A stretch of DNA of 23,024 bases from an uncultured Lachnospiraceae bacterium (GCA_910585825.1 CAJUEY010000031.1:7911-30934), one strand, 5' to 3'; shown: positions 1 to 8,237, counted from the first letter of the stretch. Translations and numbers: made by a program. The notes: generated from the sequence alone by a model not told the origin.

Positions 1-126
1 AGCTCTCCCAAGCTAACCTTGATCTTTGCACAACCAAAGATGAGCTCTCCCAAGCTAACCTTGATCTTTGCACAACCAAAGATGAGCTCTCCCAAGCCAA
101 CCTTGATCTTTGCGCAACCAAAGATA
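1..126 (+). repeat. Three tandem 42-bp repeats
   Basis: Units lie at 1-42, 43-84 and 85-126. Units 1 and 2 are identical over all 42 bases. Unit 3 differs by a silent T-to-C in an Ala codon, by ACA to GCA (Thr to Ala), and at its last base. The array probably continues left of the window. Near-identity at silent positions points to recent duplication or gene conversion. Confidence 0.9.
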
Positions 127-197
127 CGTTAGCTCAAAAGGATGAAGAAATTTCCTTCTTAAAGAGTCAACTGGCAAAATTACAAATCACTTCATAG
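1..197 (+). CDS. C-terminal end of a repeat coiled-coil protein (5' partial)
   Basis: An open frame enters from the left edge (first complete codon at position 3) and stops at TAG 195-197, giving 64 residues of the C-terminus. It reads as three copies of a 14-residue unit, ELSQANLDLCTTKD, followed by a charged tail ending SQLAKLQITS. Leu2, Ala5, Leu9 and Thr12 of each unit fall at 3-4-3-4 spacing, so each unit is two coiled-coil heptads. Each unit also carries one Cys. No transmembrane segment or anchoring motif is visible in this part. The function cannot be named. Long coiled coils of this kind are usually structural, surface or partner-binding proteins, but that is family-level inference. 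The reading frame and stop are clear; the identity is not. Confidence 0.7.
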   Translation, partial: LSQANLDLCTTKDELSQANLDLCTTKDELSQANLDLCATKDTLAQKDEEISFLKSQLAKLQITS

Positions 198-206
198 AAA
201 ATCACT

Positions 207-232
207 GCAGCTTACGGCTAAATCAAAGCTGC
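207..232. other. Short hairpin after the coiled-coil gene
   Basis: GCAGCTT (207-213) and AAGCTGC (226-232) form a perfect 7-bp stem with a 12-nt loop, ten bases after the coiled-coil stop codon. No T-run follows, so it is a poor intrinsic terminator. It could be a weak terminator or chance. Confidence 0.3.
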
Positions 233-237
233 TCCCA

Positions 238-410
238 GAGCGTGTTTAAAATTCATTCCCCCATCTGCGTTCCCCACCTTGCAATATATTAGCGCCAAAT
301 TCGCTCAATGCAGCCCCTACGGCTCACTCATTTAGCATATCATACTCTTTTAGTGCAATCTCCCACTAGCGGGTCACACATCCGGCAGAAAGCAATTTTC
401 AAACACGCTC
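238..410. mobile_element. MITE-like element with terminal inverted repeats, 173 bp
   Basis: The left end GAGCGTGTTTAAAATT (238-253) is matched by the reverse complement of the right end (394-410), GAGCGTGTTTGAAAATT. They agree over 16 positions with one extra G. The interior carries no convincing coding frame and sits between two convergent genes. Small size, terminal inverted repeats and no transposase fit a non-autonomous element mobilised in trans. No clear target-site duplication is visible. The same end sequence recurs alone at 8081. The element could alternatively be a structured intergenic repeat of another kind. Confidence 0.6.
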
Positions 411-481
411 CCGCCATATGCAGTATGAAAAAACAGATAAGCCATTTTCCCATTTACAAATACGTTTCACAACCCATAGCA

Positions 482-3400
482 TTACCGAATCTGCGCCAAA
501 ATATTGGGATCTTTTATCTTTCCATCCTCCGCAAACAAAAGAATTTTCGACATAATCTCCGCTGTTTTCGGATCGTCGTCTACAAAGGGAAGGAAAATTC
601 GCCCCCTGTGCTGAGAATGTACAGGCACCACAAAAAGCATGGAATTTCCAATCTGATGTACTACTCCGCTTCCAAGATGCACCGTGTACTGTCCAAACTT
701 TCCGTCGATAATTGCATGATTTCCCTCCAAACGGACATTTTTCGTCTGAAACAGGGAAAGGCTGCATTCTGCAATTGCCTTGCGCATTTCAATAGTGGAA
801 TGACTTGTTTCCGGATCTACACCGCCTGCATGCGCAGCACTGACAGCCAGATCCACATCTCGCATGACTTCGCTGTATATCACATCCGGAATTTCTTTTA
901 TCTTAAGCAGTTTTCCTGTTCTCCGATTCAAAAATACCACCCATTCCAATGTCGGCGCCTCCACATCGCTCGGTGAAAACCAGTCTGCCATAGCATAGAT
1001 ACGGGCAACGATATTTTCCTTGTAATAAATCTTCTGCAGACCGTCGTCATAATCTGCTACCCAGCGGCGTCCTCTAAGAACTCCCACCGTTTTCCGGGGC
1101 TGAATCTGATTGCCTGAAAATAACATGGATTCTTCTTTTTCCAACTCCTCCTCCAATTTCACATAAAGCTCTCGAAAGACCTGCTTAAAGGGCTGTTTGA
1201 TCTGCTTTTCAAACAACAGCTTTTGATATTCATGCCAGTGTCCGCTTTCGTATAAATCACAAGGATGCGCAATCAATATCTGATCTCCCGGCTTTACCGG
1301 CGTAACAGCGCCGGACACATCCTCAATTCCCTCTTTTGTCAAAAATCCAAGAACAGTCTTCCCGTTTATATTCCCTTTTACGATCAGTGTTTCCGTAATC
1401 GGCCGGGCCACCGGATTTTGATACAGTTCTAAAAATTCCCAGACTTCAAAGGATGTTTGATCTTCCATTGCCTGCTCCATCATCTGTTTGGTCCGGCTGT
1501 ACTGCTCTTTTAATTTTTTATTGACCTGTTGGAAGTTCTGTACGGTTTCATGCTTTTTGTATTTTGCAGGAACGGACTTTAGAATCTTTTCTCCTTTTCT
1601 GCACTTCAATATACTTTTTCCGTTTTCATCTACAAACACCATAAGCTCGATTTCTTCTACCGGCTGCCAGTCAAAATATTCCTTCGACTGCTCCATAAGC
1701 TTTCCTTCCATTCGAAGAGTCAATCTGGTTACGTCTGTAAATCCTGCATTTACGCTTAAATTGCCGAGGGCAATTTCTGCCGCCCGTCCTTCGCTGGCTC
1801 TTCTTTGGGCGCCAAACTGCCTGCTTTCTTTTTTGTATTTCTGAATGAACTGATAACGGTCCAAAAGTTCTTCCTCCTGTTTCCTTTTCCCTGTGGGAAG
1901 AGGAAGAAGCCCCATGCTCATCAGAAGATCTTTGTTTCGCTTTGCATTAATTTCTGCCTTTAATGCTTCTTTTTCCACATTTCCAAGAGCAGCATCTGCA
2001 TATTTCCTTGCCCTTCCGTGAGCGGTTCCGGTAGATGAATATTTCGCTGCGTCATAGAGCAGTTTAAAATTCTTTTCTCCTACACTTTGATGAGCCTCAA
2101 AAAACCAGTGAATATCAAATGCTCCGTCTTTTAATTCCTCCGGAGAAAGAGGTGTATATTTTGCAATGGTAGAAGTCACCTGTTCGTCAAACTGTTCGCT
2201 GGTATGCGCCATAAAATAATAGCAGGTACTTGCAAATCCCGGCAGCTTGAGATATTCCTCTATCATCGGAATCCACTGCTGTGCATACATGGCCAACTCC
2301 ACAAGACGTTTTTTCGTAATATCCGTACCTTTTAAGGCTTTTTTCAGATCTTCTGCCGTTTCCTTTGGTTTTGGCACACAGACTTTCAACAGATGACTTA
2401 AGACGGATTTCCGGTCACTGTCGGAAGAATAATAGCTATATCCCCGCTGCAGCGGGTCTTTGCCCAGCGCCGTTAAAATCTGTATCATATAATCAATTCC
2501 ATAAATCATCCAAATCTTATGGGTCGCCTGGGAAAAAGGCGTCGGCTGCTCACCCCGTTTTAGCTCTACGCTTAAGACAAGAGGTATCAATTCCTGATAC
2601 AGCTCATGGGCAAATGCCATTTCCGGCATCTCTCTGATTTCATCGAAACGATATTTTCCGTCTACAGGTTTGATCCCATTCCATCCAAAAAACGAATTCA
2701 GTCCATAAATTCTGGCATTTCTTGATGACACTGCACCCTTTTGCTCCACAGTGCTGACCGGCTCCAATAAACTTCCCAAATCCGAAAAGGTAAAGACAGC
2801 CTTATAAAATAAATCTTTATCCCAGATTCCTTTCACATAACATTTGACGTAACTGGAAAGATCCAAATAATGATGTTCGCTGTTTTGATAAGAAGAATAG
2901 CGGTCCTTCTCCCGTCCTTTCTGCTCCAGATAATGCTGCTGCAATTTAAACTTTAAGGAAAAAGCGCTTCCCCATTCTTTTTCCCCTCCAAGGAAAAGCC
3001 ACTGCATCATCTCTGTAAAAACCGGCAGTTCTGCTGTTCGTTTTGTATAAGTAACGGTTTCGTTGTTCCATCCTTTTTCGGAAACAGTAAAAATATCGTT
3101 GGAAGTATCCAGTACAGATAAATATCTTGCCGCTGTGCACAGGGCAAAATGTGCTTTTAAATGGTCTGGCACATACTGGCTGGACAATGTAGAAACTACT
3201 GTCTCCACCTGATTCATATAAGAAAGCCCCGGCAGAAGATTCTGGAAAGGCGGTTTTTTCAACATACCCTTTCCAAATACTTTCTGATACAGTTTTTTAT
3301 TGTAATCATAAAATCCCCTCTGTCTGCAGCAATGAAGATAAAGCTCCGACTCAAGCAAAAGCTGCGGCGACTTTATTTCCTTTTCATAAAATGCTTCCCA

Positions 3401-5626
3401 CATTGTTCGAAATGGATATGCGTCCAAAGGCTCTGCATCTGGATCATTATGAATGTAACGGCTTTTTTCCAGCCGGTTTCCCAACAGTTCATCGCTATCC
3501 CATGCCGTTTTATAAGCCAGCTCAGCATTTGTTCTAATCAGCTCATCTAATTTCTTACATACATGAATACACGCAGTTTCTCCATGGACAAACAACTTTT
3601 CTGCCTGATCCGTTTCTATTTCTATGGGAGGCAGAACCCATTTTTTGTCTACATCATATAATCCAAAACCCGGCGTATTTAAAATATCCTGAGCCGCACT
3701 CTCTTTTCCTAAAAGTTCCTTTAGCAGCACCTGCTCCTTTCCGGTGGGCTCTGTTAAAATATGAAGATGCGGAATCACATTTGCAAAATATTCCTCGTCC
3801 TCTTTTTTCAGCTGCAGAGCCAGATCAAGGGCTCCCATATGACACTCTTCGGATTTTGTAAGGAGAAGTCTTTCAATACATCCCGCCAAACCCTCTTTGC
3901 TCTGCCTCTGTAAAAGGGAAAGTACGCCTTTTCGTCCTTTTTTATATTTCAAATTCTTTTCTATTTGTACAAAATCATCCTTAGAAAGCTCCATATCATT
4001 GACCAGACGATATGCTTCTTCATTGGACGCCTCTTCCGCATTGTGTAAAAGCTCAAATAAAACTTTTTTTCTTGCCTCACTTTCCGGCCGGTAAAGCAGC
4101 ACCCGTGCAACAGCCGGCCGGGACGCGCCATAATAAGAATATCCCTCTCCCTGTCCCACCAGAGGAATAAAGCCCGCCGCTTCATCCAATACTTCCTCAT
4201 CCTGCAGCATCCATGCAATCAGACATAAACGCGCGGCAACAGCCGACTGGCTCATCGTCACCTGATACCAGGGAAAAATACAGGGAGAAAGCGTCAGACC
4301 TTTTTTTGGAATCTTTTTAAGAATCTCTTTTAAAATTTCATAGCTCTTTTCAGCTTCTTTTCTGTCTGAAAACACTTCCTCTATAGCCATTTTCTTTGGT
4401 TTCGTCAACTTCGCATTCCGAAGGGAAACATATCCGTTGTTTTCATCTTTGGCAAGCCGGTAAAAATGCGAATTTACTGACTCTATAAAGCTGGGCAGAA
4501 AACATGCAGCAAGCTCAAGATCATCAGAATCATGCAAAATAATTTCTTTCGATGCCTGCATTTTCTGTTTTTCACTTTCCAGCGAACGAACAAAATAAGA
4601 AGCGGTCATTTTTTGATGTTTTGTCCCATGGAAAACCAGTTTTAAAACTGCTTCGACAGCATCTTTTGCATTATAAAAGCCTTTTGCCCAAAGGGCGCAG
4701 CTGATCGCAACAGAATCTTCCGCAGCAAGCTGTCTCTCGCAAAAATCCAAGTCTCTAAGACACTGCCCCATCAGATGCAGCAGTTTTTCTGTAATCCGGT
4801 CTACGCTTTTTTCGTCAAAAATCCCAATCCAGGTACTGACAGCACGTTTTACAGAGGAATAGCGAATTAAATTGTTCTCCTCAATTACAGAAAAGAGATG
4901 CAGAAAAGCTTCCGGCCGTCCCGCGTCCATGTTCTCGCAGACTGCCTGCCTTGCCCCCTCCTGCAGCCTTGCCGCCAAAAGGAATTTTCCCAGAACCTCA
5001 TAAAGACTTTCGTTTCTGCACATCACAATTCCTCTAATCAGCTCATGACTGATCATTGCCGTGTTTCCCTCTCCTAAAAGAATATCTTTCACTGCCTGAA
5101 TTGTTTTTTCGTTTTCCATATCAATCTGGGCCGCCAGCACCTCCGCATATGCAAAATATATGTTTCTGGCATGATCATAAATTTCCGGTTCCGCATTCCC
5201 CGTCAAAAGATCCGAAAGGCTGACCCGGTAAAATTTCAGCCTTGCATATGCCCAAATCAATTTTACGCTCTGTTCTGCAAAGGGCGCATAGCTGTCGGAG
5301 CGAAGGCTCCTCCGATACCAGCCCGCTGTCATTTGATAGCGGTTCATCTGGTCCAAAGCAAAATAAAATTCCTCCCGGCATTCTCTCTGCACACAGACTT
5401 TTACCAGATTTTGAAATTCTCCTTTGTATAATTCGCTTAATGTTTTGTACGTTCCATTTTCCAAAAGCTGACGGATAAAACGACAAGCCTCCTGAGGAAT
5501 CGTATAATAATAAACATCCGGCAGCATATCTTTTTCTCGTCTGGAAAGGTGTTTTCCCTGTTCCTTAATTCCGTTTACCCATGTTTCCGTTATTTTTTTT
5601 CTTGTCTCATATGTAAATTCCGGCAT
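482..5626 (-). CDS. Giant DUF4132-family protein (1,714 aa)
   Basis: The long N-terminal part (about residues 1-1200) is rich in short helices and looks like an irregular helical-repeat (HEAT-like) scaffold. No catalytic motif is recognisable there. From about residue 1255 comes the block I recognise as DUF4132: FIQKYKKESRQFGAQRRASE, then a conserved stretch through HPCDLYESGHWHEYQ (about 1455) and QPFKQVFRELYV. The last 120 residues form a separate globular C-terminal domain (SAAHAGGVDPETSHSTIEMR onward). DUF4132 occurs in E. coli YehI/MolR, where related loci also encode a MoxR-type AAA+ ATPase and a VWA protein. The biochemical role is unknown. There is no signal peptide or membrane segment, so it is likely cytosolic. 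GGGAG lies about 10 nt before ATG 5626. It follows the 139-aa gene by 26 bp and is probably its operon partner. No ATPase or VWA gene is in view. Confidence 0.8.
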   Translation of the reverse strand: MPEFTYETRKKITETWVNGIKEQGKHLSRREKDMLPDVYYYTIPQEACRFIRQLLENGTYKTLSELYKGEFQNLVKVCVQRECREEFYFALDQMNRYQMTAGWYRRSLRSDSYAPFAEQSVKLIWAYARLKFYRVSLSDLLTGNAEPEIYDHARNIYFAYAEVLAAQIDMENEKTIQAVKDILLGEGNTAMISHELIRGIVMCRNESLYEVLGKFLLAARLQEGARQAVCENMDAGRPEAFLHLFSVIEENNLIRYSSVKRAVSTWIGIFDEKSVDRITEKLLHLMGQCLRDLDFCERQLAAEDSVAISCALWAKGFYNAKDAVEAVLKLVFHGTKHQKMTASYFVRSLESEKQKMQASKEIILHDSDDLELAACFLPSFIESVNSHFYRLAKDENNGYVSLRNAKLTKPKKMAIEEVFSDRKEAEKSYEILKEILKKIPKKGLTLSPCIFPWYQVTMSQSAVAARLCLIAWMLQDEEVLDEAAGFIPLVGQGEGYSYYGASRPAVARVLLYRPESEARKKVLFELLHNAEEASNEEAYRLVNDMELSKDDFVQIEKNLKYKKGRKGVLSLLQRQSKEGLAGCIERLLLTKSEECHMGALDLALQLKKEDEEYFANVIPHLHILTEPTGKEQVLLKELLGKESAAQDILNTPGFGLYDVDKKWVLPPIEIETDQAEKLFVHGETACIHVCKKLDELIRTNAELAYKTAWDSDELLGNRLEKSRYIHNDPDAEPLDAYPFRTMWEAFYEKEIKSPQLLLESELYLHCCRQRGFYDYNKKLYQKVFGKGMLKKPPFQNLLPGLSYMNQVETVVSTLSSQYVPDHLKAHFALCTAARYLSVLDTSNDIFTVSEKGWNNETVTYTKRTAELPVFTEMMQWLFLGGEKEWGSAFSLKFKLQQHYLEQKGREKDRYSSYQNSEHHYLDLSSYVKCYVKGIWDKDLFYKAVFTFSDLGSLLEPVSTVEQKGAVSSRNARIYGLNSFFGWNGIKPVDGKYRFDEIREMPEMAFAHELYQELIPLVLSVELKRGEQPTPFSQATHKIWMIYGIDYMIQILTALGKDPLQRGYSYYSSDSDRKSVLSHLLKVCVPKPKETAEDLKKALKGTDITKKRLVELAMYAQQWIPMIEEYLKLPGFASTCYYFMAHTSEQFDEQVTSTIAKYTPLSPEELKDGAFDIHWFFEAHQSVGEKNFKLLYDAAKYSSTGTAHGRARKYADAALGNVEKEALKAEINAKRNKDLLMSMGLLPLPTGKRKQEEELLDRYQFIQKYKKESRQFGAQRRASEGRAAEIALGNLSVNAGFTDVTRLTLRMEGKLMEQSKEYFDWQPVEEIELMVFVDENGKSILKCRKGEKILKSVPAKYKKHETVQNFQQVNKKLKEQYSRTKQMMEQAMEDQTSFEVWEFLELYQNPVARPITETLIVKGNINGKTVLGFLTKEGIEDVSGAVTPVKPGDQILIAHPCDLYESGHWHEYQKLLFEKQIKQPFKQVFRELYVKLEEELEKEESMLFSGNQIQPRKTVGVLRGRRWVADYDDGLQKIYYKENIVARIYAMADWFSPSDVEAPTLEWVVFLNRRTGKLLKIKEIPDVIYSEVMRDVDLAVSAAHAGGVDPETSHSTIEMRKAIAECSLSLFQTKNVRLEGNHAIIDGKFGQYTVHLGSGVVHQIGNSMLFVVPVHSQHRGRIFLPFVDDDPKTAEIMSKILLFAEDGKIKDPNILAQIR

Positions 5627-5652
5627 TCTTCTCTTCTCCCTTCAAAATCGTT

Positions 5653-6072
5653 TTACCATCCTGAAAGCATCGTAAGCCTGATAAATGTAAACACCAAATC
5701 ATTGGTCCATGGTATTTCGTCTGTCAATTCGGTCAGCTCTTCCTCTCCTGCAAATACACGGTAAATTCCGTCTTCAAAACACTGAATTGTATTTTTAACT
5801 GCCTCTTTTATATCAGCATCCCCTCCGCCCCGCAGCCCAAAGGATATTTTCCCCCGTGAGGCCTGATCTTTGATTTCTTCCTTTGTCAAAAAGGATAATA
5901 TTTGTCCCTCATCTTTTCTTTCAGTGTATTCTTTTACCAAAAGCTCCGTCAGACTGGTCAGCAGATCTTTCAGTGTTTTTGGCTTTTGGTCAAGCAGAAA
6001 AGGAACGGATTTCAAATCCTCGTTTTTTTGCTTTCCCAATTTCTTCATTCTCGCATAAATTGTAAATGACAT
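5653..6072 (-). CDS. Hypothetical protein, 139 aa, operon partner of the DUF4132 protein
   Basis: I do not recognise this family. The N-terminal 60 residues are basic and helical (YARMKKLGKQKNEDLK). A Gly-rich turn (FGLRGGGDAD, about residues 78-87) precedes a helix and an acidic segment, GEEELTELTDEIPW. The C-terminus is hydrophobic (NDLVFTFIRLTMLSGW). There is no signal peptide or clear membrane helix. The start at 6072 has a strong GGAGG six bases upstream. The gene begins 61 bp after the preceding nuclease-fold gene ends and lies 26 bp before the DUF4132 gene, so the two are probably cotranscribed. By context it may be a small accessory subunit of the giant protein; no function is assigned. 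Confidence 0.75.
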   Translation of the reverse strand: MSFTIYARMKKLGKQKNEDLKSVPFLLDQKPKTLKDLLTSLTELLVKEYTERKDEGQILSFLTKEEIKDQASRGKISFGLRGGGDADIKEAVKNTIQCFEDGIYRVFAGEEELTELTDEIPWTNDLVFTFIRLTMLSGW

Positions 6073-6133
6073 TTCATCCCTCCATTTCCGTCATTGTATA
6101 TACATCTGTAAAAACTACAGACGCTGGAACTGT

Positions 6134-7234
6134 TTACTCTTTTGACAATGTAAACTCCATGACAACCGGATTATGGTCGGAATACAAAAATCCTTCGTCC
6201 AGATTCTGAGCCGATGCTCTGATATTATCCGAAACAATAAATCCATCCACAATCACTGTATACGTTACGCCCTTCTCATAAGGAATATCCGCACCCCGGC
6301 AAGTCGGAACCTCTTCTGCATTTTCTGCTTTTACAAAGCGAAATCCCTCTGCCAAATCTGCATCCTGCAGCTGATACACCCATTCCGGCGTTTTCTGCTC
6401 TGTAGGAAAACTGTCAATAGAATCTGCAATATCATGGTTAAAATCTCCGCCCACAATCACATAATTTCCTTTTTCCCACTCTTCCTTTAATACCTCATTT
6501 AAAAGCGCAAGCTGTTCTGCACGAATTTTCCCACCCTCGTCATAAGCGCTTAAATGTACTTGGATTAACACCAGTTCCTTCTCATCCTCCACCAAAAGTC
6601 TGCTCACCAGAAAACAACGGTCCAAATCTGTAAACTTTGTAATAAACGCATCGCTTACCGGAAATTGCCGTCTGACATTTTCCGAAATCTGATATTTTCC
6701 AAATGTCATCATCCCGGCCTCAACAGAACCATGAGGCTCTGTAAAGGGATAGCACAGATATGCGCTGTGAAAATTTTTTGCAAATACGGAAGCATATCCT
6801 TCAAGCCCTTCTTCTAAAATCTCTCTCTGATTCACCTGATAGCTTCTGGTGGCTTTCTCGTCTACCTCCTGTACAAACAGAAAATCCGCCTCCTGATCTT
6901 TTATAATTTCAAGACTTCCCATTGTATTGTCCACTTCCTCGGATGCCGAAACCGCTCTTGCATGCTTTCCTGCGGTCTTTGTACCGTCTTTCATTTCTCC
7001 GGTATCCATAAAAAAAGAATAATCAGCAGAATATGCCCCAAATCCAATGTTGTATGTCATAATCCGGTAAGGAGTCTCTGTCTTTAACTGTTCCTGCTGT
7101 GGATTTTGCGTATCAATCTCTGTAAAATCTGCGATTCTGTAATACTGAACCTGCATATAAATAACATATCCCAGTACAACGACGAAAAAAAGAGCTGCAA
7201 TTTTAATGGTCATTTTTCCGATTTTTCTTAACAT
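6134..7234 (-). CDS. Membrane-anchored endonuclease/exonuclease/phosphatase-fold protein
   Basis: This is a 366-aa protein of the EEP superfamily (DNase I / sphingomyelinase / inositol-phosphatase fold), metal-dependent phosphodiesterases or phosphatases. Family motifs appear in order: MTYNIGFGAY (about 60), FVQEVDE with the metal-binding Glu (about 130), VGGDFNHD (about 260) and YSDHNPVVMEF (about 352). One N-terminal hydrophobic segment (IAALFFVVVLGYVIYM) preceded by Lys/Arg indicates a signal anchor, so the catalytic domain is outside the cell membrane. The reading frame is open back to 7267, but the ATG at 7234 is preceded by a GGGGGTGATAG Shine-Dalgarno region and gives a classical signal anchor. 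It follows the ROK pseudogene by 19 bp. The substrate is not known; nucleic acid, phospholipid or sugar phosphate are all possible. Confidence 0.85.
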   Translation of the reverse strand: MLRKIGKMTIKIAALFFVVVLGYVIYMQVQYYRIADFTEIDTQNPQQEQLKTETPYRIMTYNIGFGAYSADYSFFMDTGEMKDGTKTAGKHARAVSASEEVDNTMGSLEIIKDQEADFLFVQEVDEKATRSYQVNQREILEEGLEGYASVFAKNFHSAYLCYPFTEPHGSVEAGMMTFGKYQISENVRRQFPVSDAFITKFTDLDRCFLVSRLLVEDEKELVLIQVHLSAYDEGGKIRAEQLALLNEVLKEEWEKGNYVIVGGDFNHDIADSIDSFPTEQKTPEWVYQLQDADLAEGFRFVKAENAEEVPTCRGADIPYEKGVTYTVIVDGFIVSDNIRASAQNLDEGFLYSDHNPVVMEFTLSKE

Positions 7235-7253
7235 TCTATCACCCCCGCCTTGA

Positions 7254-7857
7254 TTATACCTGCTCAATAAATGTTTCCATCACCTGCAGCGCTGCACCAT
7301 GGGCTGCAGCTCCTATTTTATATCTGCAGGCTTTTACAAATCCGCTTTCTTCTGAAAATGTATTTCGTTCTGATACTTTACTCCAGATTTCCTGTATGTA
7401 GTCTTCCGTATAGCTGCCCACATACCCTCCGAGAATAGTATCACAGTCCAAGACCATATGAATGTTGTTAATGGCAATTGCCAAATATTTCGTATATTCC
7501 TCCCATGCTGTTACATAGGTTTCTTTTCCCTGCTTTAATCCTGCAGCTTATCACCTGTCGGATCAGATAATCGTTTCACTGAACAATAGGCATCCAGACA
7601 TCCCAATTTGCCGCAGTAGCAAGGTCTCCCCTCTGGTACTTTAGCTTTTCTTCCTCCTGTAGATTTCAACTCTCCCGTTTCCCAGATCAGTCCCTGGTTC
7701 ATCAGCTCTTTCGTGTTCTGTGTGACTGTAGGCAGGCTGATCTTAAGCTCATAAGCAATTTCCGGATTGGATACGGTTTTACGTTTTATTGTATACCGGA
7801 AAATGCGGTTTCTGTTATTTTTTTGACTTCTATATTTGTTATTCTGTTTGTTTTCAT
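7254..7857 (-). pseudogene. ROK-family transcriptional repressor, degraded
   Basis: ROK repressors have an N-terminal winged HTH and a C-terminal sugar-kinase-like domain. The natural start is ATG 7857 with AGGAG upstream, reading MKTNRITNIEVKKIT. That frame hits a stop near codon 24; the HTH continues in another frame (SNPEIAYELKISLPTVTQNT, then GGRKAK). At about 7643 the sequence jumps from GGRKAK to VPEGRPCYCGKLGCLDAYC, the zinc-binding CxCGxxGCxxxxC motif that normally lies about 200 residues further on, so most of the kinase-fold domain is deleted. A second frameshift near 7540 separates this from the C-terminal helix region (AINNIHMVLDCDTILGGYVG), which ends at 7254. With two frameshifts and one internal deletion it cannot make a normal ROK protein. 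The downstream EEP gene may be its former operon partner. Confidence 0.85.
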
Positions 7858-7871
7858 AAATTCTCCTTGCC

Positions 7872-7884
7872 ACTTTATTAAAGT
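7872..7884. promoter_or_regulatory. Possible operator of the ROK gene
   Basis: ACTTT and AAAGT arms flank a 3-bp centre, between the predicted -10 box (7893-7898) and the ROK start at 7857. AT-rich inverted repeats at this position are typical autoregulatory sites of ROK repressors. The arms are short, so the call is tentative. Confidence 0.3.
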
Positions 7885-7892
7885 CTTTTTTT

Positions 7893-7922
7893 AGTTTAGC
7901 ATATTTGTTACAAGCTGTGCAA
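7893..7922 (-). promoter_or_regulatory. Predicted promoter of the ROK pseudogene / EEP gene
   Basis: On the minus strand TTGCAC (7922-7917), an 18-nt spacer and TAAACT (7898-7893) preceded by TGC (extended -10). It lies about 35 bp upstream of ATG 7857. It could still drive the EEP gene through the dead ROK reading frame. Confidence 0.4.
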
Positions 7923-8002
7923 CTGTTACTGTCCATCCACCGGTTTTACTGCCGCTTAATCGGTACCGTTCACTCCATGACCAGAAAATTGCAAAAATCC
8001 AT

Positions 8003-8027
8003 AAAAAAAAGCCGGCATAAGAGCGGC
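8003..8027 (-). terminator. Possible weak terminator, minus strand
   Basis: Read on the minus strand, GCCG (8027-8024) and CGGC (8014-8011) form a 4-bp stem with a 9-nt loop followed by eight T. The T-run is good but the stem is short. It would end transcription coming from the YdeI-type promoter. Confidence 0.35.
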
Positions 8028-8046
8028 ATTCCATAACAAAATGAAA

Positions 8047-8077
8047 GGCAGAGCAGACCATTTCGGTTTGCCCTGCC
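8047..8077 (-). terminator. Imperfect 13-bp hairpin, possible terminator
   Basis: Arms 8047-8059 and 8065-8077 pair over 13 positions, with one wobble and one mismatch on either strand, around a 5-nt loop. On the minus strand TTTCATTTTGTT follows. It may be the old terminator of the truncated YdeI-type gene, now moved close to its 5' end by deletion. Confidence 0.35.
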
Positions 8078-8080
8078 CCT

Positions 8081-8096
8081 AGAGCGTGTTTGAAAA
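8081..8096. mobile_element. Solitary copy of the MITE end sequence
   Basis: AGAGCGTGTTTGAAAA matches the terminal repeat of the element at 238-410. No partner inverted copy is found nearby. It abuts the point where the YdeI-type reading frame stops resembling its family, so it probably marks an insertion followed by deletion. Confidence 0.45.
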
Positions 8097-8098
8097 AA

Positions 8099-8176
8099 CT
8101 TTACATTTGACAGGCAATGATCAGACAGCCATTTTCTAAATTCCTCTCTGTCTGCAAATTTCATTACATCACTCAT
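8099..8176 (-). pseudogene. 5' remnant of a YdeI/OmpD-associated family gene
   Basis: From ATG 8176, with AAGGAG six bases upstream, the frame reads MSDVMKFADREEFRKWLSDH and a few more residues. This resembles the start of YdeI/OmpD-associated (bacteriocin-protection-like) proteins, which normally run to about 190 residues. After residue 26 the frame enters the repeat at 8081-8098 and then unrelated sequence, including a hairpin, ending at 7970. About 85% of the gene is missing. Its promoter (8238-8266) is intact. The family call rests on a short stretch, so it is moderate. Confidence 0.55.
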
Positions 8177-8237
8177 GTAACGCTCCTTCTTTCGTCTTGG
8201 CAATCTGTCCAACACCTACGTCTTTTCTTCTTTTTCA

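Noticed and set aside
1..126. CRISPR-like array at the left edge
   Set aside because: The 42-bp units are contiguous with no unique spacers and are in frame with an open coding sequence.
308..976. 222-aa plus-strand open frame over the end of the DUF4132 gene
   Set aside because: It lies antisense to the conserved C-terminal domain of the DUF4132 protein and across the MITE, with no RBS and no recognisable domain.
7970..8215. 81-aa minus-strand open frame as an intact gene
   Set aside because: Only about 26 residues after the RBS-linked ATG resemble a family; the rest crosses a repeat end and a hairpin and has shadow-like composition.
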